Below, piece by piece: positions 22,063 through 31,979 of a DNA stretch of 64,000 bases (position 1 is the first letter of the stretch; every line of letters starts with the position of its first letter). Under the pieces are notes generated by a model that was not told where the DNA came from, did no database searches, and saw nothing but the letters and a program-made list of their open reading frames with translations. The stretch is from Symbiodinium natans (lineage: Eukaryota; Sar; Dinophyceae; Suessiales; Symbiodiniaceae). Where the stretch lies: the NCBI GenBank assembly GCA_905221605.1, contig CAJNDS010001813.1:655934-719933 (forward strand), in the 5' to 3' direction. The position numbers and the translations under genes are program-made.

Positions 22063-22302
22063 TCATGATTCACCTCGCACCACCTCTTCGCGAAGGTCCT
22101 CGGCGTCCTTGAGCACGCTTTCTATCAGGCGCTTTGTGAAGAAGTGCAGGCCGTCATCGCCTTCGGCCATGAGCTCAGCATCATCTGTTTCAACAAACAT
22201 CTCCTTCACCATCTCGTCTGCACGCTTCTCGGGGATGCCAGCCTCGACAAGAATGATCGACATCGCCGCCAAAAACAAACAGCTATTGATGATATATTTC
22301 AA
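22063..22302 (-). CDS. Small ORF with signal-peptide-like start (79 aa)
   Basis: It starts MKYIINSCLFLAAMSIILVE, a typical hydrophobic leader, followed by an acidic helical body with KEMFVETDDAELMAEGDDG and ending VRGES. No domain recognised. A second minus-strand frame overlaps its end and stays open to 21959, so this may be an exon of the larger split gene rather than a free-standing small gene. Confidence 0.35.
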   Translation of the reverse strand: MKYIINSCLFLAAMSIILVEAGIPEKRADEMVKEMFVETDDAELMAEGDDGLHFFTKRLIESVLKDAEDLREEVVRGES

Positions 22303-22548
22303 AATGCTAAGGTTTATTACTGAGTTTAGGGTTCAGGGTTCAGGGTTCAGGCCTTATAGTTCAGCGTTTAAGGTTTCAGGATTTCAGGGTTTAGGGGTCC
22401 AGGGTTCAAGGTTTAGGGTTCAGGGTCTAGGGGTTCGGGGTTCAAGGTTTATATAGGGCTTCGGGGTTTAGGGCTTCAGGTTCAGGGATTTAAGGTTTCC
22501 GCAATTGCCCAGGGCAACAATGAAACACAAATGGCACACAAGACGAAC

Positions 22549-22769
22549 CCTAAACCCTAAACCCTAAACCCTAAACCCTGAACCCCAAACCCTATACCCT
22601 AAACTAAACCCTAAACCCTAAACCCTAAACCCTAAACCCTAAACCCTAAACCCTAAACCCTAAACCCTAAACCCTAAACCCTAAACCCTAAACCCTAAAC
22701 CCTAAACCCTAAACCCTAAACCCTAACGCTTAACCCTAAACCCTAAACCCCACACCCTAAACCCTAAAC
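22549..22769. repeat. CCCTAAA array, about 30 units
   Basis: Forms the start of the intron after exon 22770-22855 in the minus direction. Confidence 0.95.
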
Positions 22770-22855
22770 CGCAGGGCCTTGATGAACTCCGGCGTCATCT
22801 CGCTCGCCAGGGGCAGGCGAAAGATGCGATCTTCAAGCCTGGCTAGCATGTGGGG
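22770..22855 (-). CDS. CNB-domain exon, N-terminal helix (86 nt)
   Basis: CCCAAG precedes and GTTTAGGG follows on the minus strand. The peptide contains RLEDRIFRLPLASEMTPEF followed by IKALR, typical of the helix that opens a CNB domain (L-P-L-x-x-x-x-x-P-E-F-x-x-A-L). It is the cleanest example of the CCCTAAA / exon / TTTAGGG arrangement, with a 220-bp array on the low side and a 95-bp array on the high side. Confidence 0.55.
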
Positions 22856-22858
22856 CTT

Positions 22859-22955
22859 GGGTTTAGGGTTTAGGGTTTAGGGTTTAGGGTTTGGGGTTTG
22901 GGGTTTGGGGTTTAGGGTTTAGGGTTTAGGGTTAGAGGTTTAAGGTCTAGGGTTT
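22859..22955. repeat. TTTAGGG array
   Basis: About 13 units with a TTTGGGG block; immediately upstream of exon 22770-22855 in gene direction. Confidence 0.9.
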
Positions 22956-23619
22956 ACAGTGACACATTTGGGGTGTCTTGGCGCTCGATGCGATGGAGTG
23001 TGGTGTCAATGCTTCCGTTGAGTTTGCTAACACTGACTCCTTTCAGTTGTCAAGGGACCATACATGTAAGGGCATAAGGGTATCAGGGCTTAAGGATACA
23101 CGGGCATAAGGGCTTGATAAGGGGTGTTGAGGGGTTTGAGGGTAGGGCATTAAAGGGTTTCAGGGCCTAAGGACTGTAGGGTATAGCTAAAACCTGAACC
23201 CCAAACCCGAAACCTTAAACCCGCCTAAATCTTAACAAGCTGCTAGACTGCATCTCCTGTGGAAGGTTGGGCAACTTTACTGTTGTGGTGCTAACTCATG
23301 ACCACAAACACCCCCTTTACAACCCCCACATACTCCCGTACATATACCCACTATACCCCAAATAGGCCCACAAATTTTCGGATTGCTCAACCGCTGCAGA
23401 CCACTGGCACTAAGTTACAGCACCTCGAAATGCTCCGAAGCTCCACATTCGAGGGCCTGGGGCCCCTAAACCCTAACCCTACACCTTAAACCCTAGATCC
23501 TAAACCCTCAACCTTAAACTCTGAACCCTAAACTTTTCGTTACAGGGTTCAGGGATGCACGGGCTTCCGACGCTGTAAACGATGGAGGCCAAAGCCGGAG
23601 AGAAAACAAAAAACAAAAA
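22956..23619. other. Unique spacer, no gene recognised
   Basis: Degenerate G-rich then C-rich telomere-like words with a short unique middle. No convincing frame. Confidence 0.4.
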
Positions 23620-23888
23620 AACTAAACCCTAAACCCTAAACCCTAAACCCTAAACCCTAAACCCTAAACCCTAAACCCTAAACTCCCCAACCGCCATGGG
23701 GCATCTCACCCTGCCTGAGCCCTGTAGACACCCCAAGATGCCCCAGTCCCCCATACCTCCCCCGCTCCCAACCCCCCCGCAAACGACCCAGCATACTGTT
23801 GTCCCTAAACCCTAAACCCTAAACCCTAAACCCTAAACCCTAAACCCTAAACCCTAAACCCTAAACCCTAAACCCTAAACCCTAAACT
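23620..23888. repeat. Two CCCTAAA arrays
   Basis: 23620-23685 and 23801-23888, separated by a C-rich unique piece. Confidence 0.9.
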
Positions 23889-24029
23889 TTACCCCCAAAC
23901 CCCTAAAGCCGTCCTTCTCTTATATGAAAGAGGTTACCCTAGGTTAGATCTTCGCTGGGCCCAGCGCTTGTCAAGCTCGGGCCGATCGTCCTGGCAACGC
24001 AGGAGGGGTTTGGGGGTTTCAGGGGTTCA

Positions 24030-24525
24030 GAGTCTAAGGTTTAGGGTTTAGGGTTTAGGGTTTAGGGTTTAGAGTTTAGGGTTTAGGGTTTAGGGGTGTA
24101 GGGGCCCTCTTCTTAAGGGGTTTACTTTTGGGGTCCGGGGAGGGGGGGGGGGTGGAGTCGATGTTGTCAGAGAACACAGCGGAACTGGGATTCTTGTTTG
24201 CCTACCGTGAAGCCATCCCAGCCGATGGAAACAGAGGTCTAGGGACAGCGGAAGTCTTGGGATTTAGGGTTTAGGGTGAAGGGGTTAGGGAAGGTGAGGG
24301 GGGGGGGGGGGGCGGGGTCCCTTATGGTGGGAGGGGGGCGGGAGAAGGCCTGTAGCCGGGTTCCATGAGACTGGCCTTTGCAGGGTTTTTTAAGGGCGTG
24401 TACAGTACCCCAGACTAAACCCTCATCCCTGGTTACCCTAAACCCTAAACCCTCAACCCTAAACCCTAAACCCTAAACCCTAAACCCTAGACCCTAAACC
24501 CTAAACCCTAAACCCCTAAACCCTC
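24030..24525. other. TTTAGGG array, open segment, G tract and CCCTAAA array
   Basis: TTTAGGG at 24030-24095, then 24143-24262, which is open on the plus strand (SMLSENTAELGFLFAYREAI), poly-G at 24298-24312, and CCCTAAA at 24434-24525. The open segment may be an exon, strand undecided. Confidence 0.4.
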
Positions 24526-24546
24526 TCTTGGACTCTCGTGGCAAAC

Positions 24547-24612
24547 CCTAAGACGTTCCGAGGCCTCCTCGAAGCAGACTGCCTCGAGCCGCAGGCAATC
24601 CTCGGGATGCTC
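24547..24612 (-). CDS. Exon-like segment, possible CNB C-terminus
   Basis: CCTGCAG precedes and GTTTGCC follows on the minus strand. It reads EHPEDCLRLEAVCFEEASER, plausible as the end of a CNB domain but without diagnostic residues. Confidence 0.3.
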
Positions 24613-24639
24613 CTGCAGGCGTGCTTAGGAAAAAGGGTT

Positions 24640-25190
24640 TCGGGTTTTAGGGCTTTAGGGTTTAGGGTTTGGGGTTTAGGGTTTAGGGTTTAGAGTGTAG
24701 GGTTTAGGGCTTTGGGTTTAGGGTTTTCGGGTTTTAGGGTTTAGGGTTTAGGGTGTTATTAGGGTGTTAGGGTTTTAGAGTTTAGGGTTTGAGTGCTGAC
24801 ATAGCCTAGGATTGCCCTTCTAACGCCTCTGAAGATGGTCCCAGACATCATCCACTTAAACCCCAAAAAGGGGAAAATCTCCCAAAGGCCTACCTCGTAG
24901 TTGTGGCTTAGGTTTTAGGGTTGAGCCCTGAACCCTGAACCCCAAAGCCTAAAACCCTAAACCCTAAACCCTAAACCCTAAACCCTAAACCCTAAACCCT
25001 AAACCCTAAACCCTAAACCCTAAACCCTCTCTGCCTAAGACGTTCGGCGGACCAGCCGCGACCCTGCTTCAAGCTAGGGCAACTAGGGAAGGCACTTCCT
25101 GGGGTTCCGACAATGCTATACAGGGTTTAGGGTTTAGGTTTAGGGTTTAGGGTTTAGGGTTTAGGGTTTAGGGTTTAGGGTTTAGGGCTT
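24640..25190. repeat. TTTAGGG and CCCTAAA arrays
   Basis: G-rich arrays at 24640-24790 and 25119-25190; C-rich array at 24953-25028. The unique piece 25029-25118 is open on minus (IVGTPGSAFPSCPSLKQGR). Confidence 0.85.
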
Positions 25191-25195
25191 AGCCA

Positions 25196-25310
25196 AAGAG
25201 TTGCCTAGGAATAAAAAGAGTGCCATTGTGGGTTTAAAGGTGCCTGCAAGGGAACCCAAACCCTAAACAAACGAACTGAGAGCCTACTCTGGGTCCTAGT
25301 AGAACAAAGG
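25196..25310. mobile_element. Short dispersed element, family 8
   Basis: GTTGCCTAGGAATAAAAAGA, then AAGGGAACCCAAACC, then GAGCCTACTCTGGGTCCTAG. Some CCCTAAA has entered the middle. Confidence 0.65.
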
Positions 25311-26020
25311 TTTAAGGTTTACTAGTTGATGGTTGGGATAGTATTAAGAATTTAAGTTTCTATTCCTTTTTGGGTTTGAGTACCCTTAAGAATGTTAAAT
25401 GTTACCCAGCTATGACAAAGTTTAGGCTTTCGGGTTCGGAGCGGTCTTCTTCGCACACGCCAGCAACAAATTCTCAAACGTTCTGAAATTGGTCCCTGGA
25501 ACACTCTGAAAGAGAGTACATAAGAGCTTAAACTTCAACCCAATAGGGGCAAAGAGAGAAAGAGAGAGAAAACATGCCCCAAGGGCCTACTGAGATTCCT
25601 ACAGAGATTTCCCATAGCGCGTTGTTGACGACAAGCCATAACCATCTAGCATGCGTGGGTTCATTCCGGGGCAAACGCCTGATTGCGACTGAGCTTTTTG
25701 TTTTTACGCAACGTGGTTTTACATTGCTGACCGGGTTATGCACAAAGCCAAGCTGCATGTTCAGCAAGCTGTTCAACATTCAACCAAGCGTTGTGAATTC
25801 AAACTTGCAAGAAGACAACAAATCTGCTAATGAGCCCTAAACCCTAAACTCGGAAAAAGGATCTGGCTAGAGCACGTGAAAACTTCTTGCAACAGCACAG
25901 TTGCACAACCAACTGCTGCATCAGTTCTCGCGATGCACCAGCAACTGCGACCCGCAAAAACGTTTCACTACCGACCCCACCCTGCCGGGCAGCATGTGGC
26001 GTTTAGGACCCTAAACCTCA
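25311..26020. other. Unique sequence, unassigned
   Basis: Frames of 83-88 codons overlap on opposite strands at 25528-25840, and neither looks like a known family. This is the longest stretch here without telomere repeats. Confidence 0.35.
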
Positions 26021-26162
26021 ACTTGGAGGTTCATGGTACATAATAACTAATCATAACTGTACTTATAACTGGACTTAGAACCATATTAGGGCACATAAGG
26101 TGCTTTCAAGTACAGTCATAAGGACACTTATAATTAGTTACTAAGTACCATGAACCTCCAAG
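26021..26162. mobile_element. MITE-like element, family 1
   Basis: 142 bp with ends CTTGGAGGTTCATGGTAC and GTACCATGAACCTCCAAG, and a core with ACCATATTAGGGCACAT. This copy has the best-preserved long arms. Confidence 0.85.
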
Positions 26163-27110
26163 AAGGCCTTAAACCCTAAACCCTAACCGGCATGGGGGTT
26201 TAGGATGGTCCTCAAACCCTCGACCCTCGGAATACATTTCCTACATGTGATCCCTCAAACCCAATGAAGAGAAAGTCTACAATAACCCAAGGTCTACTTA
26301 GGAGCTAAAGCCTGTCTGTCGGTGCCCTCTAATTGCGTTCAGAAACCCTAAACCCCACACCCTGAGATTCTCCAAAGAGCTCGGGCCAGAGAACGATCTG
26401 GGACACAAAGGCGACAATCTTGCTCCAACAACTTGCAATCGCGTTTTTGAATTTCGGGCTTGGGCTTCCAGCTTAGGCTGAGGGTTCAGGGTTTCGGGTT
26501 TAGGGTTTAGGGTTTAGGAGTTAGGGTTTAGGAGTTAGGGTTTAGGGCCTGAATTTCGGAGTCACGTGCGTATTCGTAGCGGTGCTTGGTCATTGCGCCT
26601 CATGCAGTCGCGCCAATAGAGCATCTTTTTTCTTGGTCTGTTCGGTAGATGTCGCGAAACCACACGGTCGCGGTGACCATGTGGCGCGTGGCTGCTCCCC
26701 AGCAATCCCTACTGCTACAGGTCTTGAATTCTGGTAGGTCCCCTAAACCCAAGGCCCGCTTGAATTTCCGGGTTCTCTTTGCCACTCTCTCCCTCTTTTT
26801 GGTTCACCTAAATCGCTGTTTGCTTGCAAACTTACAGGGGCGCCTTGCAAGACGAATTCCCCGCGCGCAGAGCTGCTCTAGTTACCAGTCCGCTTCGTTC
26901 AAGAAAGCCCTAAAGCCGAAAGCCTAAACCCTGAACCCTCAATCCTAAATCCTAAACCCTAAACCCTAAACCCTAAACCGTTTATGAGGGCCCTACAGGA
27001 GACGATGAGCTGCAGGCTTGCGCTCCAAGAAGTGCTTGGGATTTTGAGAGTTTAGGGTTGAGGCTGAGGATGGCCCCTCAAAACTCAATGGAAGATGTAG
27101 GTCTGGGGTT
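26163..27110. other. Mostly unique sequence with small arrays
   Basis: Short TTTAGGG runs at 26480-26545 and CCCTAAA at 26933-26985. Competing frames at 26600-26927, not recognised. Confidence 0.35.
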
Positions 27111-27203
27111 TTTAGCTCAGGGTTTAGGGTTTAGGGTTCAGGGTTCAGGGTTCAGGGTTTAGGGTTTAGGGTTCAGGGTTTAGGGTTTAGGGTTTAGGGT
27201 TTA

Positions 27204-27545
27204 TTGTTTAGGGAGATTCCTGAATATGATTTTCTGCACCCGATAAAGGAAAGCGTGTTGTTGCTTTTTGTTCGGCACGCGGCTGGCCCGGCAAAAGAAA
27301 ACTTCAATTCTCTTGTTTTGACTCCATTTCCATATTTTCACAAGCAAAGTCCTCAATTTTCTCTATATTTTAAAAGAAAAACCTCTAATTTCATCGAATT
27401 TGTCATACAAAGAACACTAGATATCCTCCATATTTCCGCAGGAAATCGTCTATTTTCTCTGTTGTTTTAGGAAAATATCTTATATGATACCCGGGGCGCG
27501 TGCTATTGTCTGTTCGGGATGCGGCTGGCAAGGCAAACAATAGCA
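27204..27545. other. AT-rich segment between imperfect direct repeats
   Basis: TTGTTCGGCACGCGGCTGGC near 27267 and CTGTTCGGGATGCGGCTGGC near 27510 flank about 200 bp of AT-rich sequence, unlike the surrounding GC content. The 88-codon plus frame across it is not recognised. Confidence 0.5.
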
Positions 27546-27598
27546 AAAGGAAAAGACCTAGACGAGCCAAAAACACACGTTCCCCCTAAACCCTAAAC

Positions 27599-27950
27599 CG
27601 TTTAGGGTTTAGGGTTTAGGGTTTAGGGTTTAGGGTTTAGGGTTTAGGGTTTAGGGTAAAGGGTAAAGGGTAAAGGGCTTAGGGTTTAGGGTTCAGGGTT
27701 TAGGGTTTAGGGTGTACCCTAAGCCATACACCCTAAACCTTAAACATTAGAAAACACGATTCCGCCCCGCAGCCAACCCTGGTTGGACCTCGAAGCCCCT
27801 TGCACCCCAGGCGGCAAAACACCAACAATCCCAAGCGCTACCTAGTGAACCCTAAACCCTAAACCCTAAACCCTAAACCCTAAACCCTAAACCCTAAACC
27901 CTAAACCCTAAACCCTAAACCCTAAACCCTAAACCCTAAACCCTAACCCT
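27599..27950. repeat. TTTAGGG (27599-27715) and CCCTAAA (27846-27950) arrays
   Basis: Complementary arrays lying within one intron of the inferred gene. Confidence 0.9.
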
Positions 27951-27968
27951 GCGCCCGAAGTCCTAAAC

Positions 27969-28029
27969 CCTGCACAGAAAGAAAGATCCCCTCCTGGAGG
28001 ACTTCCCAGAAGCTGGCAATGGACAAGGC
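27969..28029 (-). CDS. CNB-domain exon, C-terminal part (61 nt)
   Basis: AAAGAG precedes and GTTTAGGG follows on the minus strand. It reads ALSIASFWEVLQEGIFLSV, resembling the final strand and helix of a CNB domain. Long CCCTAAA (27846-27967) and TTTAGGG (28048-28228) arrays flank it. Confidence 0.45.
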
Positions 28030-28047
28030 CTCTTTGGCAGCATAAGG

Positions 28048-28228
28048 TTCAGGAGGTTCAGGGTTTAGGGTTTAAGGTTGAGGGTTTAGGGTTTAGGGTT
28101 TAGGGTGTAGGGTTTAGGGTTTAGGGTTTAGGGTTTAGGGTTTAGGGTTTAGGGTTTAGGGTTTAGGGTTTAGGGGTTAGGGTTTAGGGTTTAGGGTTTA
28201 GGGTTTAGGGTTTAGGGTTGCGTGGTTT
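28048..28228. repeat. TTTAGGG array, about 25 units
   Basis: Lies directly on the high side of exon 27969-28029. Confidence 0.95.
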
Positions 28229-28604
28229 AAGGTGTCTCCTCCCCTCCCCGGAGAACCAGTCTGCTTGCAGTAAGGAGAAGGGTTTAGGGTTGAGGTTTCG
28301 GGTTGAGGGTTGGACCCATCGAAACATCATAACCCTAAACCCCAAAGCCTCGTAGGGGCCCCTTGGCTCACTGTAAGAAACCAGTAGACACCAATGCTAA
28401 GGAGCCTACAGAATCTTAGGGGGTAAGTTGCAGGGGCTAGGGTGTTTAGGGGTTTGCTTGTGGGGGTTTTAGGGTTTGTTCTATAGGGCTTTAGCGTTCT
28501 GTTGTAGGGCATTTAGGGCTTTCGGCCTGGTTTTTGTGTACGGGCCTAGGGCTTTGGGGTTTAGGGTTTGGGTACGTCCTTTTGCTGCTGGTGAGTTTGA
28601 CAAC

Positions 28605-28818
28605 CCCCTAAACCCTAAACCCTAAACCCTAAACCCTAAACCCTAAACCCTAAACCACTGGGCTTCCTAGAGTTGGGAGGCCCAGCAGTAGCAGGGCTTC
28701 CGGTTGAAGGGTGTAACTGCAGTATGGTGAGGGGCTTTAGGAGGGCCCTAAACCCTAAACCCTGAATACCCTAGACCCTAAACCCTAAACCCTAAACCCC
28801 ACACCCTAAACCCTAAAC
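28605..28818. repeat. CCCTAAA arrays
   Basis: 28605-28657 and 28746-28818; the second runs into the donor of exon 28819-28902. Confidence 0.9.
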
Positions 28819-28902
28819 CGCAGCTCAATTCTGAAGCCCCTTCGCCAAGCCGCCGCCAGAACGCAGAGGCTCCCAGCATAGACGGTGCTATTGTAGGCCT
28901 CC
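28819..28902 (-). CDS. CNB-domain exon, C-terminal part
   Basis: The peptide includes STVYAGSLCVLAAAWRRGF, fitting the T-V-x-A-x-x-x-C-x-L end of a CNB domain. The donor is G|GTTTAGGG, supplied by the telomere array itself. The acceptor may be GGGGAG at 28903 or TAG at 28888. CCCTAAA (low) and TTTAGGG (high) flank it. Confidence 0.5.
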
Positions 28903-29054
28903 CCACCACAACGAACAGAAGCAAAGACAATAGGGTTTAGGGTTCTTAAGGTGTAGGGTTTAGGGCTTTTGGGTTATAAGATTTTAGAGCTATAGGGTTG
29001 CAGAGTCCTGCAGCCTCAGCCCGTTTAGGCCTTCCCTCTGTAAGGTCCTCCTCT

Positions 29055-29185
29055 CAAAAGACAGGTGGGGTGGGCCCTTAAATAGGGATGCCTTCCATAC
29101 TCCTTAGATACCCTATACAACCCAAGAGGCCCGTACATCAGAACCCTTTCAAGGAGGTAAGGGACCATATTGGGGGCTCTACCCT
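29055..29185. mobile_element. Family-2 MITE remnant
   Basis: Contains GGCCCGTACATCAGAACCC and GGAGGTAAGGGACCATATT with a degraded left end. Confidence 0.5.
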
Positions 29186-29229
29186 TAGATGGGCAGGCAA
29201 GCAAACAATCCCAGACCCTAAGCCCTGAA

Positions 29230-29545
29230 GTGCGAAGTGAGGGTCAGGGTTTAGGGTTTAGGGTTTAAGGTTTAGGCTCTAGGGTTCAGGGTTGAGGGTT
29301 TAGGGTTGAGGGTTTAGGGTTTAGGACCCGACACCCTGAACCCTAAACCCTAAACCCGAAGCCCCTAAACCCGAAGCCCCTGAACTCGTGGCCTTGGACA
29401 CTCCCAGCATCTCGGCCTCGCCAAAGACCTGGGGCAAGGCGGGCACACTGGAGGGTTTAGGGTTTCGGGTTTAGGGTTTAGGGTTTGGGGTTTAAGGTTT
29501 AGGGTTTAGGGTTTGGGGTTTAGGGTTTAGGGTTCAGGGTTTAGG
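29230..29545. repeat. Arrays around the VFGE exon
   Basis: TTTAGGG at 29245-29328, CCCTAAA/CCCGAAG at 29331-29382, TTTAGGG/TTTGGGG at 29455-29545. Confidence 0.85.
29386..29428 (-). CDS. CNB-domain exon beginning VFGE (43 nt)
   Basis: CCCCAG precedes and GTTCAGG follows on the minus strand. It reads VFGEAEMLGVSKAT, with the invariant FGE of the phosphate-binding cassette. The exon starts GTCTTTGGCGAG, almost the same start as the segment at 14241 (GTCTTCGGCGAA), so both probably derive from one ancestral repeated exon. Confidence 0.55.
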
Positions 29546-29577
29546 GTTTGGGGATGCGTTTTCGGGCCATCTACCAT

Positions 29578-29665
29578 GTGCTTCAGAACCCAAAAGTAAA
29601 AATATTCTTCCTTATAAGGGCAAAAAGGGATTACTTCCTTCTATTTTTGGGGGGTTCTTAAGTAT
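29578..29665. mobile_element. Family-3 MITE-like element
   Basis: Inner ATATTCTTCCTTATAAGGGC and right end GGGTTCTTAAGTATGGTAGT match family 3; the left arm is shortened. Confidence 0.6.
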
Positions 29666-29774
29666 GGTAGTTATCCCTCCAAGCCTTAAAACCTGAAACG
29701 CCCGCGTCCTAAACCCCTAAACACCCTGGAAACGCAAGCCGAAACCACAACATCTCAAACCGCCCTGAACCCTA

Positions 29775-29894
29775 TAACCCCTACACCCTAAACCCTAAAT
29801 CCTAAACCCTAAATCCTAAACCCTAAACCCTAAACCCTAAACCCTAAATCCTAAACCCTAAACCCTAAACCCTAAATCCCCTAAACTCGAAAAC
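29775..29894. repeat. CCCTAAA array
   Basis: About 15 units with several AAATCCT variants, running to the donor of exon 29895-29951. Confidence 0.9.
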
Positions 29895-29951
29895 CCCAAG
29901 CAAACGGCGCCCGAAGGGCTCGCCTTGCCAGCACCGAAGTCCAGCCTCCGC
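29895..29951 (-). CDS. CNB-domain exon, phosphate-cassette-like (57 nt)
   Basis: GGCAG precedes and GTTTTC follows on the minus strand. The peptide AEAGLRCWQGEPFGRRLLG has the G-x-P-F-G-x-x-L-L shape of the cassette, but the usual Glu is replaced by Arg. Flanked by CCCTAAA (low) and TTTAGGG (high). Confidence 0.45.
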
Positions 29952-29967
29952 CTGCCTCTCTGGTGGT

Positions 29968-30388
29968 AGGGTTTAGGGTTTAGGGTTTAGGGTTTAGGGT
30001 TTAGGGTTTAGGGTTTAGGGTTTAGGGTTTAGGGTTTAGGGTTTAGGGTTTAGGGTTTATGGTTAGGGTTTAGGGTTTAGGGTTTAGGGTTTAGGGTTTA
30101 GGGTTTAGGGTTTAGGGTTTAGGGTTTAGGGTTTAGGGTTTAGGGTTTAGGGTTTAGGGTTTAGGGTTTAGGGTTTAGGCTTTAGGGTTTAAGGTTTAGG
30201 GTTTCGGGTTTAGAGTTTAGGCTTTAGGGTTTAGGGTTTAGGCTGTAGGCTTTAGGCTTGCGGCTTTAGGCTTCAGGCTTCAGGCTTTAGGCTTTAGGCT
30301 TTAGGCTTTAGGCTTCAGGCTTCAGGCTTTAGGCTTTAGGGTTCAGGGTTCAGGGTTCAGGGTTCAAGGTTCAGGGTTTAGGGTTTGA
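29968..30388. repeat. TTTAGGG array, longest in the window
   Basis: About 60 units. 30235-30340 is homogenised to TTTAGGC/TTCAGGC and 30340-30365 to TTCAGGG. Confidence 0.95.
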
Positions 30389-30406
30389 TGGTTTAGGGTT
30401 GAGAGT

Positions 30407-30532
30407 AGTTACATGGTCCCTAGATCGGGGCTCTTAGTTGGAGAACCCCTTACATACCCCACAAAACTCAAGGGCCCAATTCTTCAGAACCCATTACAGA
30501 GTCTAAAGAAGGTAAGGGACCATATTCCGGAA
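30407..30532. mobile_element. MITE-like element, family 2
   Basis: 126 bp with ends AGTTACATGGTCCCTAG and GGAACCATGTTACT. It contains the shared inner motifs CAAGGGCCCAAT, CTTCAGAACCC and GGTAAGGGACCATAT. Confidence 0.8.
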
Positions 30533-30792
30533 CCATGTTACTTCCCTTAGATCTGCTGCAGGCGGAGGGTTTGGGGATTCGGGGCTTGGGGACGGTTTAG
30601 GGTTTAGGGCTTAGGGGTTTTGGGGTTTAGGGATGTAGGGGGCTTAAAATGTGTCACGGTAGAGAGGATGCTGATACTGAGGGCCCTTTGGGGGAGGATA
30701 GCTCGATCATGATTCGTGTCGAACCACGCCCTAAACCCTAAAACCTAAACCCTGAGCCCTTAGACCCTTTAGCTCTAAACCCTCCTGAGACC

Positions 30793-31035
30793 CTAGGGTT
30801 TAGGGTTTAGGGTTTAGGGTTTAGGGTTTAGGGTTTAGGGTTTAGGGTTTAGGGCTGTAGATTTTGTTGGCCTAGGATAGCCAACTAAACCCTACACCCG
30901 TCAACCTTCAGCTCTCAGCCCTCCGGAGACCCTCTTTAGTGTTTTAGGGCCTAGGATACCCAACTAAACCTAAAACCTAGACCCTAAACCCTACACCCTA
31001 AACCCTAAACCCTAAACCCTAACCCTAAACCCTAA
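30793..31035. repeat. TTTAGGG (30793-30855) then CCCTAAA (30980-31035)
   Basis: Complementary arrays about 125 bp apart within one inferred intron, with a repeated GCCTAGGATACCCAACTAAA-like phrase between them (30870-30965). Confidence 0.85.
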
Positions 31036-31085
31036 ACTTTCTTAAGCCCTCAATCCTAAACCCTCAAAAGCCTCGGTTCTTAAAC

Positions 31086-31130
31086 GCCGTGCCTTCCTCG
31101 ACGTAGACGCTGCCGGAGAGGAGTATGTAC
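31086..31130 (-). CDS. CNB-domain exon, beta-roll part (45 nt)
   Basis: GGGTCAG precedes and GTTTAAG follows on the minus strand. It reads YILLSGSVYVEEGTA, one of the clearest CNB beta-roll signatures in the window. It has nearly the same length as the exon at 60588-60633, suggesting a repeated exon type. CCCTAAA lies on the low side and TTTAGGG on the high side. Confidence 0.6.
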
Positions 31131-31452
31131 CTGACCCAAAGGAGGCTTCTCACAGTCAGTATAGTTCAGGGTTTAGGGTTTGGGGTTTAGGGTTTACGGC
31201 AAAAGTTTAGGGTTTAGGGTTAAGGCTTAGGCTTGAAGGATTTCCGAACACACCCCTAAACCCCTAGCAAAAACAGGCGGTAGTTCGCGGGCTTCGGGGT
31301 GAAAGTTCGGATTTCTCCTTGAGTCTGGGTGCTTCGGTGGATTTGGGGGGGGCAAAAAAGACTCTCTGGATGTTGGTGGCTTTGCTTCGAGGGGCTTTAG
31401 GATTCATGATTTAGGGTTTAGTGTTAGGGTGGTCAAGAGGCCCTTTTCCCCC

Positions 31453-31478
31453 ACTTATTTGTACCCATGAACCTCCGT
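31453..31478. mobile_element. Solo end of a family-1 MITE
   Basis: GTACCCATGAACCTCCGTG matches one terminal repeat of family 1. No partner end is seen nearby. Confidence 0.4.
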
Positions 31479-31534
31479 GTAGACGTCTTCTAGCTAGTTA
31501 TGAAACAGGGCGGCAGATGCTTGCGTTCTGGGGT

Positions 31535-31775
31535 TTAAGGTTTAGGGTTTAGGGTTTAGGGTTTAGGGTTTAGGGTTTAGGGTTTAGGGTTTAGGGTTTA
31601 GGGTTTAGGGCCAGGGTATTCCGTTTTGAGGCATGTCTGGACTTTTTGGTGCTTTCGGTGGACTTCGGAGGTTTTGAGGGTGCAGGTTGCGACTAGGGTT
31701 GAGGGTTGAGGGTTTAGGGTTTAGGGTTTCGGGTTTCGGGTTTCGGGCTTCGGGTTTAGGATTTAGGGGATTTCG
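31535..31775. repeat. TTTAGGG arrays
   Basis: 31535-31612 pure; 31695-31770 mixed with TTTCGGG. Confidence 0.85.
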
Positions 31776-31979
31776 GAGATGTTGAGGATTTTGGAGGTTT
31801 GGGGTGGTATCAGGGATTTAGGGCAGTTTGGCACGTCTGCTTCAGTGGTTCAGTGGGTTCAAGCTCTTCTTGCGGCGTGGTATGCCCTTTTGACAAACCA
31901 ACGCCCTGCTGGAATAGAAACGCCCTGTTGAAATAGAGAATCACTTCTATTCCAAGCCAGCTCTGAATGCAGGTTTGTT

